Assembly: GCA_003600225.1 (NCBI GenBank)
Contig: QZFT01000023.1
Coordinates: forward strand, 62,001-126,000
DNA length: 64,000 nucleotides
Source: Pseudonocardiaceae bacterium YIM PH 21723
GTDB taxonomy: Bacteria; Actinomycetota; Actinomycetes; Mycobacteriales; Pseudonocardiaceae
Direction of reading: 5' to 3'
Shown: one piece after another, positions 27,101 through 34,499 of the stretch
How the letters are laid out: the number at the start of each line of letters is the position of its first letter
How positions within the stretch are numbered: position 1 is the stretch's first letter
Made by a program: the position numbers and the translations under genes
Notes under the pieces: generated by a model
The model's input: the letters and a program-made list of their open reading frames with translations, nothing else
Told to the model about the DNA's origin: nothing
Database searches by the model: none

Positions 27101-28310
27101 TCTCCCGCAGGCCCGGGAGAAGGTGGCCACCACCCGCGAGCAGGCGTCCAAAGTGGACACCCTGCTGGAGACCAAGCAGGCCCAGCTGTCCGGCAGGCGA
27201 GGCGACACCGCCAAGGCCGCCGAGGAGTTCCAGTCGGCACTGTCGGCTCCGGGTATCTGGTCGGCGGCGATCGCCGAGGAACGCCCCGCGGACATGGCGA
27301 GTGCCATCGCCGCCATCGAGGCCCTCGAAGACAAGCGCGGCTCCACCGAGGCCACGGTGATCACCAAGCTGCAGGCGTTGCAGACCGCGCTGTCCGGCAG
27401 CCACGACATCGTCGCCGAACAACACGCCGGCATCCTGACCGTCACCGTGAGCAGCGAGGACGGCCCCCGGCCCCTGGCCGACGCGGCCCGGCTGGTCTCC
27501 AGCAGGCTGCAGGAACAGCGCGGCTACCTGGGCACCCGCTACCAGGACATCTTCGCCGCGTACCTGATCCGCGACCTGGCCGACCGGTTGCGTACCCAGA
27601 TGGACGTGGCCGAGGACCTGTGCCGCCGGATGAACGACGTGCTGGCACAGGCCGAATCCAGCCAGGGCGTGCACGTCCAGCTGGAATGGCGGCCGTCGGC
27701 GGCCCTCGACGACAACACCCGGCAGGCCCTCGAACTGGTGCGGATGCCGCTGTCCGAGCGGACCACCGCCCAGGACGACCTGCTCCGGCAGGTGTTCACC
27801 GAGCGGATCGAAGCCGAGCGGGACACGCAGACCTCCGGCTACGCGGAGATCCTGTCCCGCGCGCTGGACTACCGCACCTGGTACTCGTTCACCGTCCGGG
27901 TGCGCGACACCGGGCCGGACAGCCAGCCCCGGGTTCGCCGGCTGCGCCAGCTGTCCTCCGGTGAGACCCGCCTGGTCTCCTACGTGACCCTGTTCGCCGC
28001 GGCGGCCTCGTTCTACGACGCGGTCAGCGACGTGGAGACCGACGAGCAGTCCTCGCAGCTCGCCCCGCTGCGACTGGTGCTCCTCGACGAGGCCTTCGAG
28101 CGCCTGGACGACCCGACCATCGCCCGCATGCTGGGGCTGCTGGTCGACCTGGACATGGACTGGATCATCACCTGGCCCAGCGGCTGGGGTGTGAGCCCGA
28201 AGATCCCGCGCATGCACATCTACGACGTACTGCGGCCGAAGAACGGCCAGGGCGTCGCCTGCACCCACACCACGTGGGACGGCGCCGCCCTGGACCGCGA
28301 CGATCCCTAG
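24186..28310 (+). CDS. jetC: Wadjet type II JetC (TIGR02680 family, SMC/MukB-like ATPase)
   Basis: 1374-residue SMC-like motor of the Wadjet complex. Walker A GTNGSGKS is at 34-41, two long coiled-coil arms span roughly 260-690 and 760-1130, the ABC signature LSSGE is near 1256 and Walker B LRLVLLDEAFERLDD near 1292-1306. A hinge-like globular part lies around 590-690. The TTG start overlaps the jetB stop (TTGA). A 49-bp palindromic repeat is inserted in frame at about residues 720-736. The stop overlaps the stop of the convergent Uma2 gene (CTAG). The nuclease partner JetD is not found downstream. Confidence 0.92.
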   Translation: MSTRWRLNRGGIVNIWQYAEQTFDFSGGRAIFQGTNGSGKSRTLELLLPLCLDGELRQLGSKGFDTVSIRRLMLDDYQGGPNRIGYAWIELIRTLPDGTDEYLTSGIGVKASKTAQQITDSWRFVTPGRVNTDFALAAADRVPLSAPQLRDVLGADCVLEDAAFRAKIADVVYGLPSARYSDLLHLQRTLRNPDVGLKVLEGQLEQILSDALPPLDAALIEQLAGSFDDLESIRENITRLSKADTAMSAFLSSYTGYALSALRTAAGRMSGADGSLKALESELESLATKQESGRAKRTDAEQRVRELEAEQDTLEGQIEALKELPAYRGMRDLQDRERLVASARAAAESALDVAARQRGQEDRAVDSVLTVVQRLETDLQAALAIGGKLRHSAGLAGVDPSLCPQLPTLSATEARTVTEEVLAKPEPDAEPVAVERRVPPQLAADALAEALKNSAQQVSKVAKAARQRSGLALSLYQQAVQADKEQRRIEELRLTAREVQIAATESQGRRNEAGQQLSDAASVWLEYAARWLREGPLEGLPEDRLPALPTVDALTGDRGTARTARNSLRQLVTPEIDSLRQQAVLIEQRIAEHAESFHGTETEMRELSGGQDRVPARAAYSTADRDPATGAPFYRLVEFADGLTDAQRAGLEAALEASGLLDAWVTSTGTIDNPELADIFATPAQVTPRHPLSRHLSPAIGSSPVPADVITGILNAIESPERGSQAAEAGESHVQVALDGSWTAGVLQGKWAKEAAEFVGAGARQAATARRMAELQSEQEALGERQAGAQRELDELHRLIARWQEHLDAFPDDGELISAHARLANAFDTAKDASQKAERLRSEHRKVSERFQAVHAELIQTATASGLPTEAEALEQARRGADEVSSNAEQLREALEDRCTGTVSHLTGAATHYRAAVNDREAAEAAAQGKCADYHQQQATLDGLVGAVGSEAEDISRQLSIMEQRRIALRTDLPQAREKVATTREQASKVDTLLETKQAQLSGRRGDTAKAAEEFQSALSAPGIWSAAIAEERPADMASAIAAIEALEDKRGSTEATVITKLQALQTALSGSHDIVAEQHAGILTVTVSSEDGPRPLADAARLVSSRLQEQRGYLGTRYQDIFAAYLIRDLADRLRTQMDVAEDLCRRMNDVLAQAESSQGVHVQLEWRPSAALDDNTRQALELVRMPLSERTTAQDDLLRQVFTERIEAERDTQTSGYAEILSRALDYRTWYSFTVRVRDTGPDSQPRVRRLRQLSSGETRLVSYVTLFAAAASFYDAVSDVETDEQSSQLAPLRLVLLDEAFERLDDPTIARMLGLLVDLDMDWIITWPSGWGVSPKIPRMHIYDVLRPKNGQGVACTHTTWDGAALDRDDP
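26343..26391. repeat. Palindromic repeat inside jetC
   Basis: CCTGAACGTGGCTCTCA (26343-26359) and TGAAAGCCACGTTCAGG (26375-26391) are complementary in 16 of 17 positions with a 15-bp loop. The sequence resembles intergenic hairpin repeats of this type of genome, yet it lies in the reading frame and keeps it open. It encodes about SPERGSQAAEAGESHVQ, near the end of the hinge region. Confidence 0.75.
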
Positions 28311-28891
28311 TCGGGCAGGTCCCGTCCGCGCACATCGTCGAGCAGGTCGATCGGCCGGATGGTGATCGGGAACGGCCGCTCGGCCTTGAAGGCTTCGTCA
28401 GGACCGAACTCGATCGCCTCCCGGTAGCGGCCGTTCCGGTCGAGTTCGTAGACCCGCAGCCGGGGTTCCAGCGGGTCGATCACCCAGTAGCTCGCGACCC
28501 CAGCTCGCTGGTAGAAGTTCTTCTTCCGATGCGTGTCCGTGAAAGCCGTGCTGGGCGACAGGATCTCCACCGCGAGCAGCGGCGGTCCGATGAGGTTCTT
28601 AGCCGTGAAGTCCTCGATGCGAGCCACCAGCACATCCGGCTGCACCTCGTTCCGCATATCCAGCTGGAACGCGAATGGCGCGGCCATCACCTTCAAGCCG
28701 ACAGGCCGTGCCTGGCGCAGCAGTAGGAACAGCTCCCCTGACACGGTCTGGTGATACGTGCCGGGCGCGGGGCTCACCAGTAGCTCCCCGTCGATGAGCT
28801 CATACCGGCGTCCGTCATCAGGCATCCCCTCAAGGTCCTCAACCGTCAAGGACCTCGCGGAACGACCGATCTCCATCTCCATGAGCATCAT
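28307..28891 (-). CDS. Uma2-family PD-(D/E)XK nuclease
   Basis: 194 residues from ATG 28891 (GGGGGC in front). Uma2 fold features are clear: GRRYELIDGELLVSPAPG near 28-44, the catalytic D86 in VQPDVLVA, E109 in AVEILSPST and lysines 123-124 before the conserved YQRAGVASYWVIDP. The family (DUF820) is a restriction-endonuclease-like group, abundant in actinobacteria and cyanobacteria, with poorly known targets. It meets jetC tail to tail with a 4-bp overlap, where a jetD gene would normally lie, but it is on the other strand. Confidence 0.88.
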   Translation of the reverse strand: MMLMEMEIGRSARSLTVEDLEGMPDDGRRYELIDGELLVSPAPGTYHQTVSGELFLLLRQARPVGLKVMAAPFAFQLDMRNEVQPDVLVARIEDFTAKNLIGPPLLAVEILSPSTAFTDTHRKKNFYQRAGVASYWVIDPLEPRLRVYELDRNGRYREAIEFGPDEAFKAERPFPITIRPIDLLDDVRGRDLPD

Positions 28892-28958
28892 GGTGCCCCC
28901 ATTCCTCAGGTCCAGCCAGCATCGCAGCCGGCCACGACATCCCGAGGGCCGCAAAAGA

Positions 28959-29004
28959 GGATGCAGGTCGCGCATCGCCCGAAGGTGTGACGCGACCTGC
29001 ATCC
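28959..29004 (-). terminator. Hairpin after the permease-prefix gene
   Basis: GGATGCAGGTCGCG and CGCGACCTGCATCC are perfect 14-base arms with an 18-base loop, 9 bp downstream of the stop at 29013. It probably ends the PadR operon and insulates the Uma2 gene. Confidence 0.65.
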
Positions 29005-29012
29005 GCCTATGC

Positions 29013-30362
29013 CTAGAGGAAGCTGAACAACGGCGGGAACACCAGCACCACCAGCCAGGCCCAGCCGGCGAACACCGGCAGATAAGTGGTCTGCCACCGC
29101 TCCAGGGTGGCGAACGGCTTCCGCTTGCGGACCAGGCCGAAGGCCAGCCAGGCCGACCAGGCCAGGTTGATCAGCAGGATGACGTTCTCGCCCAGCGCGG
29201 CCGCCTTGTTCGGCGTGGCGCCGAACTCGGTGATCCGGCCGGTGATCGCCAGCAGCACCAGCACGTCGATGGCCAGCGCGCTGACCACGAGGACCAGCTG
29301 CACCGTGTCGAACAGCGCGGGCGGTGCCAGCGGGTCGCGCGCCGAGATCGAGTACAGCAGCAGCGCGAGGACCACGACCAGCAGCAGGTCGAACAGGATC
29401 AGCGTCTCCCGCTCGACATGGATACCGGCACCGATCGCGACCGCGGTGACCAGGAAGGTCAGCAGCACCACGGTGAACAGCGGGGTGAACAGCTTGGTGA
29501 GCACCGGAGCCAGGTTCTCCACCACGCTCTGCTTGGCCTCGACCAGCCAGGCCGCGACGACCACGGCCGCCGCGCCACCGCACGGCACCAGCCACAGGCC
29601 GATGAAGTTCTCCGGGGAGATGCCGATGGCGGTGAAGATGCCGGCCACGAACGCGGTCAGCACGCCGCCGCCGAGGCAGAGCAGCACCGTGTAGATGAAC
29701 CATTCGCCGGTGAACCGGACGAAGTCCATCCGTCGGCGCGGCGATCGCAGGTCATCGGCGATGTAGGCCAGCCCGACCGCCAGCCACAGCGCGATGGGCA
29801 GGTGGATGCAGGTCAGCACCAGGGACTGCGACTGCTCGGTGAACGAGTAGGCGTTCGCGGCCACCGCGCCGAGGGCGAACAACGCCACCAGCGCGCCGAT
29901 CACCGCGGTGGAGGCGCGGCGGCGGTAGGCCAGGAAGCCGGCCAGCCAGGGCAGGATCAGCAGGCTGAGGTTCGGCAGGTAGAACGTGGGGTTCCGGTCG
30001 ATGACCATGCCGAACAGTTCCGGTGCCTTGAACGAGAGCGCGGCACCGGTGGCGCAACCGATCATCACCAGCAGGTCCCGCCGGGCGCCGCTGCCGGTGG
30101 CCGGGTCCGCCTCGGTGATGACCAACTGCTTCCACAGCCGGTCGGAGTGCTCCCTGGCGAATTCGCGGGACAGCTCGTCCAGCGCGCCCATCCGTTTGAC
30201 CGCCACCAGGAAGGCCTCGTCGGGTTGCAGACCCGAGCCGACCAATTCCTCGATGGAGCCTCGCAGGTGATCTTCGAGTTCTTCGACGTCCACGTTGCGC
30301 AGGGCGCTGCGCCGCTGCACGTAGCCACGCCACTGGGCGATCTGAGTCTCGGTGTCGGTCAT
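29013..30362 (-). CDS. Polytopic membrane protein with permease-prefix domain
   Basis: 449 residues from ATG 30362 (GGAGGG upstream; ATGA overlap with the PadR gene). Residues 1-75 form the soluble helical permease prefix domain (WRGYVQRRSALRNVDVEELE then EAFLVAVKRMG). At least ten hydrophobic helices follow to the C-terminus. The family is typically encoded beside a PadR regulator, as here, and may respond to membrane stress or toxic compounds. The transported substrate is unknown. Confidence 0.82.
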   Translation of the reverse strand: MTDTETQIAQWRGYVQRRSALRNVDVEELEDHLRGSIEELVGSGLQPDEAFLVAVKRMGALDELSREFAREHSDRLWKQLVITEADPATGSGARRDLLVMIGCATGAALSFKAPELFGMVIDRNPTFYLPNLSLLILPWLAGFLAYRRRASTAVIGALVALFALGAVAANAYSFTEQSQSLVLTCIHLPIALWLAVGLAYIADDLRSPRRRMDFVRFTGEWFIYTVLLCLGGGVLTAFVAGIFTAIGISPENFIGLWLVPCGGAAAVVVAAWLVEAKQSVVENLAPVLTKLFTPLFTVVLLTFLVTAVAIGAGIHVERETLILFDLLLVVVLALLLYSISARDPLAPPALFDTVQLVLVVSALAIDVLVLLAITGRITEFGATPNKAAALGENVILLINLAWSAWLAFGLVRKRKPFATLERWQTTYLPVFAGWAWLVVLVFPPLFSFL

Positions 30363-30718
30363 GCGAGTCCCTCCATCGGAAGTGCGAAGGAAGCGCCGGG
30401 CCAGATCTCCCGGAGTGTGGCGACGACGGTGTCCCACTGGCGGCGCTGCTCGGCCAGTTCGGCGCTGCCGGTGTCGGTGATGCGGTAGTACTTGCGCCGC
30501 CGCTCCCCCGTCACCGCCTGCCAGTACGCCTCGACGTGGCCGAGGCGTTCCAGCCGGTGCAGCAGCGGGTAGAGCAGGCCTTCGGTCCAGTCCAGCTGAC
30601 CGCCGGACAGCTCGGTGATCCGCCGCAGAATGGCGTAGCCGTAGCTGTCCTCCTCGGCGAGGATGCCGAGCACCATGGGGGTAGCCGAGGCGGCTACCAG
30701 GTCTTTCGTTAGTTTCAC
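30359..30718 (-). CDS. PadR family transcriptional regulator
   Basis: 119 residues from GTG 30718, which has GAGGAGG at the right distance. The winged helix is typical: VLGILAEEDSYGYAILRRI, LYPLLHRLERLGHVEAYW, then RRRKYYRITDTGSAEL. PadR proteins repress their own operon and the linked membrane protein until a small ligand binds. It diverges from the YczE-like gene. Confidence 0.9.
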   Translation of the reverse strand: MKLTKDLVAASATPMVLGILAEEDSYGYAILRRITELSGGQLDWTEGLLYPLLHRLERLGHVEAYWQAVTGERRRKYYRITDTGSAELAEQRRQWDTVVATLREIWPGASFALPMEGLA

Positions 30719-30737
30719 AGCCCTCCTCACCTAGAAG

Positions 30738-30765
30738 CTTGATGCATAATAGCTCAAGGTATAGC
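30738..30765. promoter_or_regulatory. Divergent promoter region with possible PadR operator
   Basis: CTTGA (30738-30742) and TCAAG (30754-30758) form a short inverted repeat around an AT-rich core. TATTAT on the minus strand (30747-30752) and TATAGC on the plus strand (30760-30765) could be the two -10 boxes. The sites overlap, so one PadR dimer could control both directions. Confidence 0.4.
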
Positions 30766-30780
30766 ACGGGCGGATAACAA

Positions 30781-31410
30781 GTGGCGTACGTGCACAATCC
30801 AGTCATGGCGATCACTCAGCAGCTGCGCATCGACCGGCCGGCCCGCCGGCTGCCCCAGCTGTTCCTCGGCCTGGCCCTGTTCGGTTTCGGCGCCGCGCTC
30901 CAGCTCAAGGCAGGATTGGGCCTGGATCCGTGGGGCGTGCTGCACCAGGGCCTGTCCATCCAGACCGGGCTGAGCATCGGCACCTGGGTGATCCTGATGA
31001 GCCTCGTCGTGCTCGTGCTGTGGATCCCGCTGCGCCAGCGGCCCGGCTGGGGCACGGTGGCCAACACGCTGACCGTCGGCCTGTTCCTGGATGGGAGCCT
31101 GTGGATCCTGCCCACGGCCCACACGCTGATCTGGCAGATCCTGATGGTGATCGGCGCCGTGGTGATCACCGGCCTGGCCTCCGGGCTGTACATCGGCGCC
31201 GACCTGGGCACCGGCCCGCGGGACGGGCTGATGACCGGCCTGGCCCGGCGGGGACTGTCGCTGCGGGTGGCGCGCACTGGCGTGGAGCTCACCGTGCTCG
31301 TCGCCGGTTGGTTACTTGGGGGTCAGGTGGGGGTTGCGACGGTGGTGTTCGCGGTGGCCATTGGGCCGGTGGCTCAGGTGTTCATTCACCGGTTGATGAT
31401 TCGGCCTTAG
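30781..31410 (+). CDS. YczE/YitT-like integral membrane protein
   Basis: 209 residues from GTG 30781, or 201 from ATG 30805; neither has a good ribosome site. Five to six hydrophobic helices and the family segments GFGAALQLKAGLGLDPWGVL and GLYIGADLGTGPRDGLMTGL identify the YczE family. These proteins have no proven transport substrate. It diverges from the PadR operon and may belong to the same response. Confidence 0.82.
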   Translation: MAYVHNPVMAITQQLRIDRPARRLPQLFLGLALFGFGAALQLKAGLGLDPWGVLHQGLSIQTGLSIGTWVILMSLVVLVLWIPLRQRPGWGTVANTLTVGLFLDGSLWILPTAHTLIWQILMVIGAVVITGLASGLYIGADLGTGPRDGLMTGLARRGLSLRVARTGVELTVLVAGWLLGGQVGVATVVFAVAIGPVAQVFIHRLMIRP

Positions 31411-31430
31411 CGGGCGTTGTTCCGCTCCTG

Positions 31431-31606
31431 GCGGTGGGGCGGGCGCAGTGTATTTGCGCCTCCTCACGCCTCAAGGGCGCTTCGCGTCCGGCTTCGCCGG
31501 ATCGCCCTTCGGGCGACCCTTGACCCGTGAGCCTCTGGCGCAAAAACGGGCAGAATAGGGGCAGGCTGGGGCCTGCCCTCTTGGGGGCGCGCCCGCCCCA
31601 CCGCCC
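31431..31606. repeat. Left inverted copy of a structured ~180-bp element
   Basis: The copy is itself bounded by a perfect 16-bp inverted repeat (GCGGTGGGGCGGGCGC and its complement) and contains several internal hairpins. Its reverse complement matches the sequence at 32847-33030 closely. The last base abuts the stop codon of the HNH gene. Confidence 0.85.
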
Positions 31607-32746
31607 TTACCCATCTGGGTCGGCTCCGGGGTCCATCCGGACCAAGATCTTGGTTCCCCTTGGGGAGGTCCACATCAGGTCACCGTTGGGCAGGATCTCG
31701 TAGGACCAGCCGTGTTCCTCCTTGAGGATGTGGTGCCGTCGACACAGTGGTGCCATGTCCCAACCACGGGTGATCTTGCAGCGTTGGTATTGCTCCCGAT
31801 GGTCGAGGTCGCTGGTGACGGCTGGTGCTTGGCAGTTCGGGAACCGGCATGTTTTGTGGCGGGCGATCAGGAAGTTCCGCTCGGCTTGGCTGAGCCGGTA
31901 TCCCTTGCGGGAGAAGTCGATCCCCACACCGGTCACCGGATCAGTGATCATGCGCAACCACACCGGTGAGGTCGCCGCCATCTGCCGTGCCATCGATCCC
32001 AGGATGGCGCCGTAGCCCTGCATCTCGGCGCCGTGCTCCTGTTTGCCCTCGATCACGTCTTTGGGGATCGTGATCACGATCTTCGGATCCACCGGGCTAA
32101 AACCGTCACTACCGGCTCCACCGGCGGCGAGCACGGCAGCGGCGAGGTCGGCGCGAGCCTGATCCTGCGTGCGCTCATCATCCTTCGCACGGGTGTTGCG
32201 GACCTGCTGATCGATCGCCTGATACGCGGCCTGCACTTCGGGTGCGGTGGAGTACAACCGCAGCTCACCCATACCATCGGGTTTGCTGGTCACCGTGAAC
32301 GACCGGTCTTTCTTGCGGCGCTCGTGTCGTGCTTCGGCACCGTGCGGGTCCAGCTCTTGGATGTATCGCTCGCCAAGGGCGCGCATCTCAGAATTCGAGA
32401 GTTCGTGCGCGGTGGGCAGAACCTTCTCCTCCACCAACCCCGCCAACTCAGCGTCGAGGGGCTTGGTGAGGGTGTGCAGCATCTGAGCTTTGGCGAGATC
32501 GATCCCACCCGAGGCGAGGGCTTCTTGCGTGCAGGGCAGCTTCTCGTGCAGGGCTTCGGCGAGAGCGATGAAATGGCGGAGCTGAGCCGAGCTGACCGTC
32601 ATCTCGACCCGGGTTTCTTCCCGATCCGAATCACAGTCCGCCGAGGTCGACAACAGCTCGCGCAGGTCTTGGAGGAACTCGGCCATCGCCATCGACGCGT
32701 ACCGGTATTTACCGGACACGCTGCGAGGTGTCAGGACTTGTTCCAT
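31607..32746 (-). CDS. DUF222/HNH endonuclease
   Basis: 379 residues from ATG 32746. Residues about 40-230 are the DUF222 helical domain and the C-terminus holds an HNH nuclease: CRFPNC near 299-304 (zinc ligands), LDHREQY near 313, and LCRRHHILKEEHGW near 332. These proteins are multicopy in many actinobacteria, and their biological role is unknown; homing-like or mobile behaviour is suspected. Base composition is less GC-rich than its neighbours. Inverted copies of a structured element flank it on both sides, so the whole 31431-33030 unit may be mobile. Confidence 0.85.
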   Translation of the reverse strand: MEQVLTPRSVSGKYRYASMAMAEFLQDLRELLSTSADCDSDREETRVEMTVSSAQLRHFIALAEALHEKLPCTQEALASGGIDLAKAQMLHTLTKPLDAELAGLVEEKVLPTAHELSNSEMRALGERYIQELDPHGAEARHERRKKDRSFTVTSKPDGMGELRLYSTAPEVQAAYQAIDQQVRNTRAKDDERTQDQARADLAAAVLAAGGAGSDGFSPVDPKIVITIPKDVIEGKQEHGAEMQGYGAILGSMARQMAATSPVWLRMITDPVTGVGIDFSRKGYRLSQAERNFLIARHKTCRFPNCQAPAVTSDLDHREQYQRCKITRGWDMAPLCRRHHILKEEHGWSYEILPNGDLMWTSPRGTKILVRMDPGADPDG

Positions 32747-32846
32747 GCCTCCATTTTAGTCGAACAGGGATACGATTTCGAGTCACTATCAGGTGATTAA
32801 TTCATGATCGACTCGCGCCGTAGGCCACCCCTGAACTACAAGGAGC
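32747..32846. promoter_or_regulatory. AT-rich upstream region of the HNH gene
   Basis: About 100 bp with low GC (TTTTAGTCGAACAGGGATAC and GATTAATTCATGATC) directly before the HNH start. It is the likely minus-strand promoter, but no clear -35/-10 pair can be fixed. Confidence 0.35.
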
Positions 32847-33030
32847 GGGTCGGTGGTGGGCGGGCGCGCCCCCAAGAGGGCAGGCCCCAGCCTGCCCTAT
32901 ATCTGCCCGAATTTGCGCCAGAGGCTCACGGGTCAAGGGTCGCCCGAAGGGCGATCCGCGAAGCGGACGCCGCAGGCGCCCTTGACGCGTGAGGAGGCGC
33001 AAATAAACTGCGCCCGCCCACCACCGACCC
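32847..33030. repeat. Right inverted copy of the structured element
   Basis: The ends GGGTCGGTGGTGGGCGGGC and GCCCGCCCACCACCGACCC are perfect complements. Inside are hairpins such as GGGCAGGC/GCCTGCCC and GTCGCCCGAAGGGCGAT, and TTTGCGCC...GGCGCAAA forms a further enclosing stem. It is oriented opposite to the copy at 31431. The remaining spacer to 33117 holds nothing recognisable apart from the promoter side of the next gene. Confidence 0.85.
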
Positions 33031-33117
33031 GCCACAAAAATGCCCATCCTGTGCCCAACCGATACAAAGTGAGACAACACATAACCCCCACCCCCAACGG
33101 CGAGATCCACTAACGCC

Positions 33118-34419
33118 ATGAAGGACGCACTGCGCAGTGAACTGATCGTCACCGCCCACTGGGTGGCCGACCAGCTGACCCGATCCGCGAAACGCCGGGT
33201 CGCCAAGGAACCCGACCCCGAGCACCGGATCGCCCTGCGCAGGCTGCCCATCCCCGAACAACCCGCCGAGCCCGGCTCCCTGCTCCCCTTCGTGGAACGC
33301 ACCCTCGCCCCCTACCCCGGCGGCGCCGGTCACCCGGCCGGCTTCGCCTCCCCGGGCACCGGATCCACCGGCACCCGCGCGCTGGCCGGACTGCTCCGCG
33401 CCGCCCTGGACGATGACCACGAGACCCTCCCGGACCTGGCCCAGGGAGTGGTCCGCAGCCTGGCCGGACTCGCCGGCCTGCAGAACACCACGGGCAGACT
33501 GACCGCCTCCCCCACCGCCGCGCATCTGCTGTGCCTGGCCACCGCACGCGACCGGCAGCCGGACCGGGACCTGGTGCTATACCGCTCCACCGAGGCGGAT
33601 CCGTCGATCGACGAGGCCGCGCGGCTGGCCGGCATCCGCCGGATCCGCCCGGTGCCGGTGGACCGGGACCGGCGACTGGACCCGGAAGCGCTGCGCCTGG
33701 CGATCAAACGGGACCAGGCGGTCGGCCTGCGGCCGTTCTGCGTGGTCAGCACGATCGGCACCCCGGCCACCGGCGCCATCGACCCGCTGCCGGAGATCAC
33801 CGCGCTGTGCCGCGCCTTCAAGCTGTGGCAGCACGCGGACGGTTCACTCGGCGGATTCGGTGGCCTGGTCCCGGAACTGGCCCCGCTGTACCGGGGCATC
33901 GACGAGGTCGACTCACTGACCGTCGACCCGCACCGCGCCCTGGGCGGACCGCCCGGCTGCGCCGCTGCGCTGAGCGCCACGACCCTGCCCACCCTCGGAT
34001 CGGCCGGCGAGCGGGCACTGGAACTGTGGGCGACCCTGCGCCTGCACGGGCGGATCGGCGCCGCCGAACTGGTCGCCGAGCGGCAGGATCTGGGCCACCA
34101 GCTGCGGGACCTGATCGCGAACCACCCGGGCCTGGTGCTGCACTCGGTGGGCCCGCTGCCCATCGCCTGCTTCGGCTTCCCCGACGAGCAGGGCGATCCG
34201 AGTACCCGCAGCGCCTTCCACGAGGCGGTCGCCTGCCGGATCCGGCAACGCGGCCGCAGCCGGCTGTCCACTGTGGACCTGGATGGCCACACGGTGCTGC
34301 GGGCGTGCATCGGCAGCCGGGAGACCACGAAACGGGAGCTCGACCTGCTGCTCGACGAGGTACTGGCCGCGGGCCGGGAACTGGAGACCGCGATCAAGCT
34401 ACTGCCAAGTAACCGATAG
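33118..34419 (+). CDS. Group II PLP decarboxylase-like protein lacking the PLP lysine
   Basis: 433 residues related to aromatic-L-amino-acid/glutamate-type decarboxylases. The fold is recognisable from PFCVVSTIGTPATGAIDPLP and the WQHADGSLGGF segment (usual HVDAA). However, the cofactor-binding His-Lys is DPHR: R273 (codon CGC, 33934-33936) replaces the Schiff-base lysine. The usual GGSEAN phosphate-binding motif is SPTAAH. The frame is intact, so it looks like a maintained pseudoenzyme or a protein with a different role. No partner gene is evident. ATG 33118. Confidence 0.75.
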   Translation: MKDALRSELIVTAHWVADQLTRSAKRRVAKEPDPEHRIALRRLPIPEQPAEPGSLLPFVERTLAPYPGGAGHPAGFASPGTGSTGTRALAGLLRAALDDDHETLPDLAQGVVRSLAGLAGLQNTTGRLTASPTAAHLLCLATARDRQPDRDLVLYRSTEADPSIDEAARLAGIRRIRPVPVDRDRRLDPEALRLAIKRDQAVGLRPFCVVSTIGTPATGAIDPLPEITALCRAFKLWQHADGSLGGFGGLVPELAPLYRGIDEVDSLTVDPHRALGGPPGCAAALSATTLPTLGSAGERALELWATLRLHGRIGAAELVAERQDLGHQLRDLIANHPGLVLHSVGPLPIACFGFPDEQGDPSTRSAFHEAVACRIRQRGRSRLSTVDLDGHTVLRACIGSRETTKRELDLLLDEVLAAGRELETAIKLLPSNR

Positions 34420-34499
34420 TCGCACGGGATTCGACACGTGTGGCCGTAACCACAATGATGCGGGGCATTCGGACTCTCCCACCACATCAGGAGCCCGCG

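Noticed and set aside
23907-28268. Two long minus-strand frames opposite jetC
   Set aside because: Shadows of the SMC coding sequence; no recognisable protein content. They were also checked for a hidden jetD and show none.
28307-28891. Uma2 gene as part of the jetABC transcript
   Set aside because: It is on the opposite strand with its own start and ribosome site, so it can be associated only by position, not by cotranscription.
31607-32746. HNH gene as a missing Wadjet nuclease
   Set aside because: It lacks the JetD/TOPRIM architecture, is 3 kb away behind unrelated genes and has its own repeat borders.
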